Assembly: GCA_029260655.1 (NCBI GenBank)
Contig: JAJDCU010000038.1
Location: 1 to 46,267, forward strand
DNA: 46,267 nt
Reading direction: 5' to 3'
From: Phycisphaeraceae bacterium
GTDB lineage: Bacteria > Planctomycetota > Phycisphaerae > Phycisphaerales > Phycisphaeraceae
Shown: positions 39,900-46,267 of the stretch, in pieces
Position numbering within the stretch: the first letter of the stretch is position 1
How the letters are laid out: every line of letters begins with the position of its first letter
Notes under the pieces: model-generated
Databases searched by the model: none
What the model was told of the DNA's origin: nothing
The model's input: the letters and a program-made list of their open reading frames with translations, nothing else
Translations under genes and position numbers: made by a program

Positions 39900-40787
39900 T
39901 CACAACACGATCTCCGTCCCGATCCCTTTGGCGGTGTAGACCTCCAGCAGCGGCGAGTGCTTGATCCGCCCGTCGACGATGTGGGCCTTGCTGACCCCGC
40001 CCGCCAGCGCGGTGAAGCTTGCCTCGACCTTCGGGAGCATCCCGGCCTGAATCACGCCCGACGCGATCAGGTCCTCGATCTTTTGCTTGGTCAGGTGGCT
40101 GGCCAGGTCGTCGGGGTCGTCGGACTGGCGTATCCCGTGGGTGTCTGAGATCAGTACGAGCTTCTCGGCCTTGACGGCTGCGGCGACATGGCCGGCGACG
40201 CTGTCGGCGTTGACGTTGAGCTTGCCGCCGGAAGCGTCGCGCGCGATCGGTGCGATCACCGGGATGTAGCCCGCCTCGGTCACCGCGCCCAGCAGGTCGG
40301 CGTTGACCCATTCGACCTCGCCGACGAAACCGATGTCGATACGCCGGCCCTCGTCGCCTTCAAGGAACAGCCGCTTGCCGAACACCGCGCAGCTCGCCAG
40401 GCTGTGCAGCGGCATCGGTTTGTGGCCCAGGGTCTGGATGTCGTCGCTGATCTGCTTGTTGATCGTGTTGACCAATACGTGCTCGGCGATCGCCAGGGTC
40501 CGCTCGTCGGTGTACCGCCGGCCCTGCACGAATTGAGCCTCGAGCCCGGCCTGCTTCATCGCCTCGGTGATCCCCTTGCCACCGCCGTGGACGATGACTG
40601 GTCGCATCCCGACCGCCGACATGAAACAGATGTCGCTGACCACACCGCGCAGGTCGTCTGGGTTATCCATGATCGACCCGCCGACCTTCACCACGATCGC
40701 CTTGCCCCGGAACCGGCGCACATATTCGTGCGCCTCCACGAGCGCGGTCGCTTTATCGATGGCGTTCTTCAAGGGCTTAGGCTCCAC
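39900..40787 (-). CDS. argB: acetylglutamate kinase
   Basis: ArgB phosphorylates N-acetylglutamate in arginine synthesis and is usually feedback inhibited by arginine. The 295-residue product has AIVVKVGGSIMD, VIVHGGGKGITEAMKQ, VNADSVAGHVAAAVKAEKL, LISDTHGI and GGVSKAHIVDGR (with the usual M-x-x-K before it), all typical. I chose the GTG at 40787 rather than the ATG at 40835: TACAAT with TTGTGG 17 bp upstream straddles that ATG, so the transcript begins after it, and the GTG start matches the family's N-terminus (EPKPLKNAIDKATALVEA). Confidence 0.92.
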   Translation of the reverse strand: MEPKPLKNAIDKATALVEAHEYVRRFRGKAIVVKVGGSIMDNPDDLRGVVSDICFMSAVGMRPVIVHGGGKGITEAMKQAGLEAQFVQGRRYTDERTLAIAEHVLVNTINKQISDDIQTLGHKPMPLHSLASCAVFGKRLFLEGDEGRRIDIGFVGEVEWVNADLLGAVTEAGYIPVIAPIARDASGGKLNVNADSVAGHVAAAVKAEKLVLISDTHGIRQSDDPDDLASHLTKQKIEDLIASGVIQAGMLPKVEASFTALAGGVSKAHIVDGRIKHSPLLEVYTAKGIGTEIVL

Positions 40788-40808
40788 ACGGGCCGGGCGA
40801 AACGGGGG

Positions 40809-40837
40809 ATTGTACCTGTGTGGATAGTGCCCCACAA
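40809..40837 (-). promoter_or_regulatory. argB promoter TTGTGG-17-TACAAT
   Basis: On the - strand TTGTGG (40837-40832) and TACAAT (40814-40809) are exactly 17 bp apart. They overlap the ATG at 40835, which is therefore unlikely to start ArgB. No clear ArgR-type box was seen. Confidence 0.5.
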
Positions 40838-40877
40838 CCCGCCAGCCGCCGCCGTATCGCCCGCCTGGGCTATGAGG

Positions 40878-42002
40878 TCAGCCGGCCAGGACCCGCTGGT
40901 AGATCTCAAGGTTGGCCCGGGCGGCGTGATCCCAGGTCATAGCGACCGAGCGATCCAGCCCCTGCTGTCGCATCGCCTGGCGCTTGGCCGGATCGCTGAG
41001 GACCTGCAGCATCGCCTCGGCGAGCGCGTCGTGATCATCGGGGTTGTCGATGTAGACGGCTGCGTCCTGGCACTGTTCACGCAGGCCGCCGCGGTCGGTC
41101 AGCACCAAAGGCAGGCCGCACGCCATGGCCTCACCGGTCGCCAGGCAGCATCCCTCCGTCCGGCTTACATGCACCATCGCCTCGGCACCGAGCATGTGCT
41201 TGACCAGCCCGTCGCTGTGGATAAACCCGGCCCGGTGAAGGCGGGCGGTGATCCTAAGTTCATCGGCGGCGTCCTGGACCCGCTTGGCATACGCCGGGTC
41301 TTCACGGCCCAGCAGGACCAGGTGATGCGGGACACGGTCGGCGATTTTCGCCAGCGCACGGACAACCGCGAGCTGGTTCTTCAGCGGGATCACAGACCCC
41401 ACGCAGACGATGTAGGGCGTGCCCGGCTCAAGCTGGTCCGCAGCGCCGCCATGGCTGCGCTGCCTGGCATTGAGGAACATATCGCTGATCCCGTTATGGA
41501 CCACCGTCACTTTGCCCGGGTCGATGCCCAACTTATCGGTGAGGAAATCCCCGACGTACCCCGAGACCGGCATCAGGTGTTTGCTACGGCGATACACCGC
41601 ACAGGCGTACCACGCCCAGTAGAGCCTGGGCCCTAAGGGGATCGGCAGGTCGTCGTCCCCGCCCCGCTTGATCGCGCCGACGATATGGACCTGCGGGCAA
41701 CGCAGCCGAAGCGGCGCACATTGCTTCAGGCCGTGATAAAGGTCCACGGCCTTACGGCCAAGCAGCCGCGGCAGGTTCAGTTCGTTCCAAAGTACTTCCA
41801 GCGGCATCGGCATCCTGGGCACGATGACCGAATCCAGGCTGGCCAGCTCCTTGGGCAAAGACTGCTCTGAGTAACGCACCAGCACAAACCGCATGTCAGC
41901 AGGCGCTAACGAGATCATCCTGCGCGTGAGATTGGTGATGACGTTGCTAGCCCCGCTGGCAACCCGGAACCGTACATCAAGAGCCACGGTCTTCAACGTC
42001 AA
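40878..42002 (-). CDS. glycosyltransferase family 4 (GT-B) protein
   Basis: This 374-residue cytosolic-face glycosyltransferase has an N-terminal acceptor domain (TVALDVRFRVASGASNV, DLYHGLKQCAP) and a C-terminal GT4 nucleotide-sugar domain: VVHNGISDMF, YIVCVGSVIPLKNQLAVVRA, LVLLGREDP, MVHVSRTEG, and GEAMACGLPLVLTDRGGLRE with the E-x7-E motif. The TTG at 42002 is preferred because GGAG stands 6 nt upstream and the conserved LKTVALDVRF follows; the first ATG-like frame opening at 42056 has no ribosome site. It overlaps the next gene by 26 nt, so both are probably in one operon for envelope glycan or lipid synthesis. Confidence 0.85.
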   Translation of the reverse strand: MTLKTVALDVRFRVASGASNVITNLTRRMISLAPADMRFVLVRYSEQSLPKELASLDSVIVPRMPMPLEVLWNELNLPRLLGRKAVDLYHGLKQCAPLRLRCPQVHIVGAIKRGGDDDLPIPLGPRLYWAWYACAVYRRSKHLMPVSGYVGDFLTDKLGIDPGKVTVVHNGISDMFLNARQRSHGGAADQLEPGTPYIVCVGSVIPLKNQLAVVRALAKIADRVPHHLVLLGREDPAYAKRVQDAADELRITARLHRAGFIHSDGLVKHMLGAEAMVHVSRTEGCCLATGEAMACGLPLVLTDRGGLREQCQDAAVYIDNPDDHDALAEAMLQVLSDPAKRQAMRQQGLDRSVAMTWDHAARANLEIYQRVLAG

Positions 42003-43101
42003 GAGATTCTCCGAAAAAACTATCCTCGATCGGCGCCGGGTCCCGCCTACGTCCACGGCCCCGGGTCATCAGCCATAGCCCCACGAACGGGTACGCCAAC
42101 TGATGCAGGTACGTCGTGAAGATACTCATCCCCTTGAGCGACCGCTCGTGAGGGAAACACTCATCAACCACCCCGGTCGGTGGGTACTCATCGTAGCCGG
42201 TCCACTGCGTCCCGAAAAGCCGGTCCCAGAAACTGAACAGCACGGCGAAGTTCTTATCCTGGTGCCTGGGCTCGATCGAATGGTGGATCCTGTGTGACTG
42301 GGGCGTGACCAGCACGTACCGCAACAGGCCGTAGTTCGTCCGCAGGTTCCCGTGGTAGACCCGGGTATAGGATTCGAGCACCAGCGTCAGCCAGAACGCC
42401 AGTTCCACATCCAGCCCCAGCACGAACAGGGGGAACAAGGTCAGCGGCTTGGCGACCACGTACTCGACCAGGTGGACCCTCAGGTCGGTGAACATATTCA
42501 TCTGCCGCTGAGAATGGTGGACCGTGTGGAACAGCCAGAGCATCTGCACCTTGTGGCGGATGAAGTGATGCAGCCAGTTCGTCAGGTCACCGGCCAAGAC
42601 CGCCAGGACCACGCGGACCGCCATCGGCCACCTATCTACGGCCGAAAGACGTGCGCCTGCCAAGTACCGCTGGCAGAAGAAGTACAGACCGGAGACCAGC
42701 ACGCCGATCAGCACCACGCGGAAGACACCACCGAAGATAAACCACCCGATAAAGTCCTGGACCATCCCGACGCTCCAGACGCGCTGGCGGCGGTCCGCCG
42801 GGACGTACTTCTCAGCGATGAATACCACCATCATCAACAGGTAGAGCCACGGCGTGAGAATCACCGAAGCGCCCTTGGATACCAAAGGCTTAAGCGACAC
42901 AGGGCAGTGAGCCTCGAAGAGTTGGATCAACGGCCTGGTGCTAGCGTCCCACCCGTTTATCACCGCGGCGCGGGCTAAAGGCGACACCGCCATCACCAGA
43001 CCACCCGCCGCCAGCAGCAGGACCGTGGCCCAGAACACCCCCCGCCAGCGCCTTTGGGCAGCCGCCGGCTCCGCTGAATGATTTGTATCGGGTTCGGTCA
43101 T
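41977..43101 (-). CDS. sterol desaturase / fatty acid hydroxylase superfamily membrane protein
   Basis: The 374-residue integral membrane di-iron protein has about six helices. Histidine clusters match the family: H-HFIRH near residue 175, HTVHHSQRQMN after it, and HRIHHSIEPRH in the last third. The family oxidises or desaturates hydrocarbon chains, such as sterols, carotenoids, sphingoid bases or alkylglycerols, at di-iron sites. The ATG at 43101 (MTEPDTN) is the likely start. It overlaps the glycosyltransferase gene, and together they may modify a lipid or glycolipid; the substrate is not known. Confidence 0.85.
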   Translation of the reverse strand: MTEPDTNHSAEPAAAQRRWRGVFWATVLLLAAGGLVMAVSPLARAAVINGWDASTRPLIQLFEAHCPVSLKPLVSKGASVILTPWLYLLMMVVFIAEKYVPADRRQRVWSVGMVQDFIGWFIFGGVFRVVLIGVLVSGLYFFCQRYLAGARLSAVDRWPMAVRVVLAVLAGDLTNWLHHFIRHKVQMLWLFHTVHHSQRQMNMFTDLRVHLVEYVVAKPLTLFPLFVLGLDVELAFWLTLVLESYTRVYHGNLRTNYGLLRYVLVTPQSHRIHHSIEPRHQDKNFAVLFSFWDRLFGTQWTGYDEYPPTGVVDECFPHERSLKGMSIFTTYLHQLAYPFVGLWLMTRGRGRRRDPAPIEDSFFGESLDVEDRGS

Positions 43102-43373
43102 CGGTTCACCCAGGCCCCGTCCAAACACACGTATTCACTGCGCCGCTACGGACCATAAGCGGCGTGAGCAAAGGCTTGGCTCTCAGCCTTCCGCACGCCT
43201 AATAAGCCCGGGGTTGTCTCGATTAGAAACGGGACCTGACAGTCGTTCGGTGGCTGCCCGGCGCACTCATCGCCGGAGCTTTCATCGGCACAAACCGTCA
43301 CGCCCACCTAGTCATGCTTTGAAGTCGGGATGATCGAAGCGGCGGCCACCCTCTGCCTGAGAACCGGAAGTAC

Positions 43374-43931
43374 TTATCGGACGAATCCCGGCGAGGGTTC
43401 CACACGCGACAGCGCTTGTGAAAGTCCCAACGCCGCCTCACACAACTCTTCCGTGCGGTGCGCGATGGGGCCTGCGACCAGCTGGTCCTCATCCTTCTGA
43501 AAGTGATCGCCGGTCGCATACACGAATCGGGGCACGATCAGGCATCGAAAGTCCAGCATCAGGCTGTTGGCAAGCGACATCACCGACATGTAGCTGCCCT
43601 GGCCCCCGGCGGCGCAGAGAAAACCGACGACCTTGCCCGTCCACGCACGGCCGGTCAGCTCGATCAGATTCTTGGCCGCGGCGTTGGCGTCGTAGTTGTA
43701 GACCGGGACCGCCAGCAGGATCGGGTCGGCCTGACGGATCAACTCGGTCAACAGCGACACCGATGGATGCGAATACGCCGGGCCCCCGTCGCACATCGGC
43801 AGGTCCACCTCACGCAGGTCGACCCATTCGGCGTCGCTGTGCTGCTGCTTGAGGGTGTTAAACCCGTGCTTGGCGAGCAGGGCCGAACGGCTCTGCGGGT
43901 TCAACGAACAACTGATGACCAGTGGCTTCAT
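43374..43931 (-). CDS. NAD(P)H-dependent FMN reductase family protein
   Basis: The 185-residue flavodoxin-fold protein has VISCSLNPQSRSALLAKHGF (phosphate-binding loop), DLREVDLPMCDGG, VPVYNYDANAAAKNLIEL (the conserved P-x-Y loop that contacts flavin), GKVVGFLCAAGGQGSYMS and a C-terminal helix. Members reduce FMN, quinones or azo dyes with NAD(P)H. A perfect TATAAT lies 6 nt before the ATG at 43931, which gives the start; the longer frame reaching 44039 has no family similarity. No partner gene is evident. Confidence 0.88.
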   Translation of the reverse strand: MKPLVISCSLNPQSRSALLAKHGFNTLKQQHSDAEWVDLREVDLPMCDGGPAYSHPSVSLLTELIRQADPILLAVPVYNYDANAAAKNLIELTGRAWTGKVVGFLCAAGGQGSYMSVMSLANSLMLDFRCLIVPRFVYATGDHFQKDEDQLVAGPIAHRTEELCEAALGLSQALSRVEPSPGFVR

Positions 43932-43937
43932 GCACCG

Positions 43938-43943
43938 ATTATA
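43938..43943 (-). promoter_or_regulatory. consensus TATAAT 6 nt before FMN reductase start
   Basis: On the - strand TATAAT (43943-43938) ends 6 nt before the ATG at 43931. It is the best -10 of the leaderless-type set and its spacing fits a start at the ATG. No strong -35 was seen. Confidence 0.55.
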
Positions 43944-44041
43944 GGCGGTAACACCGGTCCCAGCCGACGGGCGACAGCACATCGGTTTCCGGGCCCCGCG
44001 GCAACTGGTATATTGCGGCCTGATCGGCAAGGAGCCCAACC

Positions 44042-44713
44042 ATGCATCGCACCCATCGACTTACACATTCGTTGTTCGCCGCCGCCTGCCTGCTGACCGC
44101 CGTGCAGATCGGCTTGGCCGACCAGGGCCTCGAGCCTCAGCCGGCCGAAGACACGCAGGTCGAGGTCGAAGCTGAAGCAGCCGAAGCAGAAGCGCTCGAA
44201 GCTCAAGCCGACACAACAGACGCGCAGACGCAGCCTGACGACACCGAGGTCGAAGTTGAAGTTGAAGTTGAAGTTGAGACGGAGGTAGAAGTAGAGGCCG
44301 AGGTCGAGGCCGTCGATACCCAGGAACCGTCAGCCTCAGACGCGGCAACCGAGCCCGCCAACGACAACGACACAACCGACACCCCGGTCGCATCCCAGGC
44401 ACAGCCTGAAACGACGGGGCTTGACCGATCGGGTTGGCCCGTCATCGTCATCACCCCGGCCGACGGCACGGTCACACACCACCCCCACTTCATGGGCGAC
44501 CCGCCGATGGGCGACGACGAGATCAGCCCGCTGCACGCGCCGAACCCGGTGTGGCAGATCCAGGAAGCCCTCGCCGGCGCCAAGTCCGGCAACCTCAACG
44601 GCGAAAACCTCTCCGCGCTGGGCGCCCAGCCGTTCATCGGGCTCGCGCAGTTCCTGGCGATCCCCTTCCGCGCGGTCCTGGATAACCCGCTATCCGAAGC
44701 AACCTCGCCCTAG
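44042..44713 (+). CDS. exported protein with acidic Glu-Val repeats
   Basis: The 223-residue protein has a signal peptide (SLFAAACLLTAVQIGLA), then a strongly acidic spacer (about residues 30-115) of Glu/Val, Glu/Ala and Asp/Thr repeats; one stretch reads VEVEVEVEVET, encoded by repeated gaagtt units. The C-terminal 90 residues (GWPVIVITPADGTVTHHPHF) form a small globular end with no recognised family. The acidic spacer suggests a surface or calcium-binding linker; that is inference. AAGGAG (44029-44034) stands 7 nt before the ATG, and TATATT (44009-44014) may be its -10, so this gene has a short normal leader. Confidence 0.65.
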   Translation: MHRTHRLTHSLFAAACLLTAVQIGLADQGLEPQPAEDTQVEVEAEAAEAEALEAQADTTDAQTQPDDTEVEVEVEVEVETEVEVEAEVEAVDTQEPSASDAATEPANDNDTTDTPVASQAQPETTGLDRSGWPVIVITPADGTVTHHPHFMGDPPMGDDEISPLHAPNPVWQIQEALAGAKSGNLNGENLSALGAQPFIGLAQFLAIPFRAVLDNPLSEATSP

Positions 44714-44715
44714 AC

Positions 44716-44750
44716 AGGCTCATAGCTAAAGGCTCATCGCTAATAGCTTA
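44716..44750. repeat. GGCTAATAGCTAAAG repeat, copy 2
   Basis: The words ggctcatagctaaaggctc / atcgctaatagc repeat over about 35 bases between the acidic exported protein gene and moaB. They are variants of the repeat at 38736-38770. Confidence 0.65.
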
Positions 44751-44756
44751 TCCCCC

Positions 44757-45296
44757 ATGCCCGACCCCGCCGACCAACACCGCGACAACGCCCAGGGCAA
44801 GACCGCCCGCTGCGCCGTGCTCACCGTCAGCGACACCCGCATCGCCGAAACCGACTCCGGCGGCAAGGCCATCATCGACGCCCTCAAACAGGCCGGCCAC
44901 GCCGTCAGCGATTACACACTCGTCAAAGACGAACCCATCCAGATCGAGTCGCAACTCAACTCCTGGCTCTCCCCTTCCGACCAACCCCCAAGCCCCAACC
45001 ACCAACCACTAGACCTGATAGTCACCACCGGCGGCACCGGCATCGCACAACGCGACACCACCGTCGAAGTCGTCCGCCGCCTTTTGGATAAAGAACTCGA
45101 AGGCTTCGGCGAACTCTTCCGCATGCTCAGCTACGAAGAGGTCGGCCCCGCCGCCATGCTCAGCCGAGCCGTCGCGGGCCTCGCCGGCCAAACATTAATC
45201 TTCACTCTCCCCGGCTCCCCAAACGCCATCAAACTCGCCATGGAAAAACTCATCATCCCCGAGTTGCCGCATATGGTTTGGGAGCGCGGAAGGTGA
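44757..45296 (+). CDS. moaB: molybdenum cofactor biosynthesis protein MoaB/Mog family
   Basis: MoaB/Mog proteins bind molybdopterin and, in Mog and eukaryotic homologues, adenylate it for molybdate insertion. The 179-residue product has AVLTVSDTR, DSGGKAIIDALKQAGH, and the substrate pocket VTTGGTGIAQRDTTVE (GGTG, D, E), then ELFRMLSYEEVGPAAMLSRA and FTLPGSPNAIKLAMEKLI. The loop SDQPPSPNHQP near residue 75-85 is low-complexity and falls on a C-rich repeat in the DNA. The paralogue role (MoaB versus Mog) is not resolved. moaE is 29 kb away in this window, so the pathway genes are scattered. Confidence 0.9.
   Translation: MPDPADQHRDNAQGKTARCAVLTVSDTRIAETDSGGKAIIDALKQAGHAVSDYTLVKDEPIQIESQLNSWLSPSDQPPSPNHQPLDLIVTTGGTGIAQRDTTVEVVRRLLDKELEGFGELFRMLSYEEVGPAAMLSRAVAGLAGQTLIFTLPGSPNAIKLAMEKLIIPELPHMVWERGR
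44971..45008. repeat. C-rich repeat inside moaB
   Basis: ccttccgaccaacccccaagccccaaccaccaacca is a run of C-rich words like the C-rich arms of the priA and mutS repeats. It encodes the SDQPPSPNHQP loop in frame. No G-rich left arm is present, so this may be a half copy or chance composition. Confidence 0.5.
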
Positions 45297-45356
45297 TATG
45301 TCGAGTTATCGGCACATGCGGTAAATACTACTTGCTGCAAGTCCGACACTAGTAAT

Positions 45357-45995
45357 ATGCGATCTTCTACTCAAACAGATGCGGTTCGACATTCGATCCG
45401 TTGGTATTGGGCCTTGGGTGCATTACTTGCTTTCCTGTTAGTGTTGATCAACTACCTAACGCGCACGACAGCCTTACGATGGACCGAAGCAGTGACGGAT
45501 GTGTGGTTCGCTATGCTAGCCGTCACGGTGACATGGTTCTTTTGGATATGTCCCTGCCTAATGGCGTGTGATCCTCACGCCAAGTGGAAGTCCGAGCCTG
45601 CCAAGCAATACGCAAGCTTGCGCACAACTACGCACGTACCCGCAATAATACTGTCGATATTCAGCGGATTATCACTCATCATCGTTATCTGTGACATCAG
45701 GGCTGGTGGAGAATTCTTCACGAATATATGGAACGGTCTCTCATACTACGCTCTGCTATACGGGCTAACAACCATTAGTGCCCTGGCTGCTTTGGCTACA
45801 CAGCGTACAATTCGACGAGGCTGCTACCAAGGTGCTTCGATCCGAAAAATCTGCTTCGAGTGTGGCTACGACCTGCGTGGCAATCCCGATGCGGCGGCGT
45901 GCCCGGAGTGTGGTGCTGCTGTGCCGTGGATCGATCAGGAAGAATCCATCGTAGGTGACCCCGGCCAAGGCCCTGCGGGCCATGACCGGGCTTGA
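45357..45995 (+). CDS. four-helix membrane protein with C-terminal zinc ribbon
   Basis: The 212-residue protein has four hydrophobic segments (about 17-35, 50-75, 95-115, 125-145) followed by a cytosolic zinc ribbon CFECGYDLRGNPDAAACPECG near residue 163-183. The CxxCGYDLRG-x(n)-CPxCG ribbon is a planctomycete hallmark on many membrane proteins; its role is unknown. The gene is notably more AT-rich than its neighbours over the membrane part, while the ribbon has normal GC. That suggests a recently acquired or fast-evolving gene, or a fused module. The start ATG at 45357 has no strong ribosome site. Confidence 0.7.
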   Translation: MRSSTQTDAVRHSIRWYWALGALLAFLLVLINYLTRTTALRWTEAVTDVWFAMLAVTVTWFFWICPCLMACDPHAKWKSEPAKQYASLRTTTHVPAIILSIFSGLSLIIVICDIRAGGEFFTNIWNGLSYYALLYGLTTISALAALATQRTIRRGCYQGASIRKICFECGYDLRGNPDAAACPECGAAVPWIDQEESIVGDPGQGPAGHDRA

Positions 45996-46039
45996 GGCCC
46001 GATCTTCCATCCCGCCCATCCTGTCATCCTGTCTAAACC

Positions 46040-46115
46040 GCTTGCCCCCTCCCATCCGCGTTCATCCCTGTTCCACCCCGGCCCCCTTGGCGTCCTTGGC
46101 GTCTTGGCGGTTCAC
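46040..46115. repeat. TTGGCG/CGTTCATCC-type repeat tail before groES
   Basis: The segment holds ccttggcgtccttggcgtcttggcggttc, a run of cttggcg words ending in the same GGCGGTTCA-like tail that closes the arrays at 271-471 and 39774-39891. It may be the decayed or tail-only form of that family. The groES -35 lies inside it. Confidence 0.5.
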
Positions 46116-46133
46116 CCCCTGCCGACCTACAAT
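46104..46133 (+). promoter_or_regulatory. promoter TTGGCG-18-TACAAT, leaderless for groES
   Basis: TTGGCG (46104-46109) and TACAAT (46128-46133) are 18 bp apart, and the ATG at 46140 follows 6 nt later. No CIRCE-type inverted repeat (TTAGCACTC-N9-GAGTGCTAA) is visible in the 150 bp upstream. Confidence 0.5.
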
Positions 46134-46139
46134 AGGCTT

Positions 46140-46267
46140 ATGAGTGACCCAACCTCACAAGCCAGCACACCCGTTCTGGAGACCGTCGAGCCGATCGGCA
46201 AGCGGGTGTTGATCCGCAAGGACCAGGACAAGAAGCAGACCAAGAGCGGGATCCATCTGCCTGACAA
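46140..46267 (+). CDS. groES: co-chaperonin GroES, 5' part (truncated by window end)
   Basis: The first 42 codons read through VEPIGKRVLIRKDQ and TKSGIHLPD, matching the start of GroES (PLGDRVVVK ... GGIVLPD). GroES caps the GroEL chamber in protein folding. An N-terminal extension of about 14 residues precedes the conserved part, longer than typical GroES. The ATG at 46140 is 6 nt after TACAAT. The rest, including the mobile-loop end and any groEL, lies beyond the window. Confidence 0.8.
   Translation, partial: MSDPTSQASTPVLETVEPIGKRVLIRKDQDKKQTKSGIHLPD

Noticed and set aside
40188-41636. 482-codon open frame across argB and the glycosyltransferase gene, antisense
   Set aside because: It spans two real genes and the gap between them and is His/Asp/Arg-rich as expected for a shadow.
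46000-46139. CIRCE operator before groES
   Set aside because: No TTAGCACTC-N9-GAGTGCTAA inverted repeat was found in the 140 bp before the start.
1-46267. Prophage, insertion sequence, toxin-antitoxin or CRISPR-Cas system
   Set aside because: No transposase, integrase, recombinase, Cas, toxin-antitoxin or phage structural motifs were seen on either strand.

Overview
The window is a GC-rich bacterial chromosome segment, most likely from a Planctomycetota bacterium of the class Phycisphaerae. Three things point there: PEP-CTERM proteins ending in PEPASLALLG-type tails, a membrane protein with the CxxCGYDLRGN zinc ribbon common in planctomycetes, and dockerin-like GDxxGDGxVGIEDL repeats on exported proteins. 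A KDO transferase (waaA) implies a lipopolysaccharide outer membrane. I saw no rRNA, tRNA, CRISPR array, insertion sequence or prophage. The content is mostly housekeeping, with lineage-specific envelope genes between.

Layout. 1-544: gene-free, with nested palindromic repeats. 545-4976 (+): CCA-adding enzyme, DedA membrane protein, PLP homeostasis protein, GH130 enzyme. 4977-9323: exported proteins, namely two PEP-CTERM proteins (+) closed by a terminator and a DUF1566/dockerin-like protein (-). 9539-14786: priA and mutS, divergent. 15045-16812 (+): moaE, a degenerate class II aldolase-like gene, nth. 16861-18767: a small anchored protein and a polytopic GT39-like protein, overlapping metG (-) tail to tail. 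20371-25199 (+): waaA, proB and two helical-repeat proteins. 25332-27247 (-): zinc-finger protein, TonB-like protein, ExbD. 27382-31314: DUF4870 protein (+), aroB and a membrane protein (-), guaA (+). 31361-43931 (almost all -): PilZ, pyrF, BtuC- and BtuF-like transport genes, a large membrane protein, rpiB, a Sua5-phosphatase fusion, argF, argB, a glycosyltransferase, a sterol-desaturase-family protein and an FMN reductase. 44042-46267 (+): acidic-repeat exported protein, moaB/mog, zinc-ribbon membrane protein and the start of groES.

Three patterns cut across the genes. First, at least thirteen genes have a -10-like hexamer only 6-9 nt before the start codon and usually no Shine-Dalgarno sequence, which suggests leaderless transcripts. 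I used this to choose several starts. Second, the window carries short, degenerate, often palindromic repeat families. Some lie between genes; others sit in frame inside priA, mutS and moaB, where they encode low-complexity loops, in the manner of Rickettsia palindromic elements. Third, two neighbouring genes, pyrF and a PilZ gene, read open upstream of any ATG/GTG/TTG into family-conserved sequence, and the best-placed start in each is ATC.

Functionally the window combines tRNA maturation and charging (cca, metG, Sua5), DNA repair and restart (priA, mutS, nth), biosynthesis (proB, argB, argF, aroB, guaA, pyrF, molybdopterin) and envelope work (KDO transfer, glycosyltransferases, TonB/ExbD, cobalamin- or siderophore-type uptake, PEP-CTERM export). 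The uptake and TonB systems each lack an expected partner here: no ExbB and no transport ATPase.
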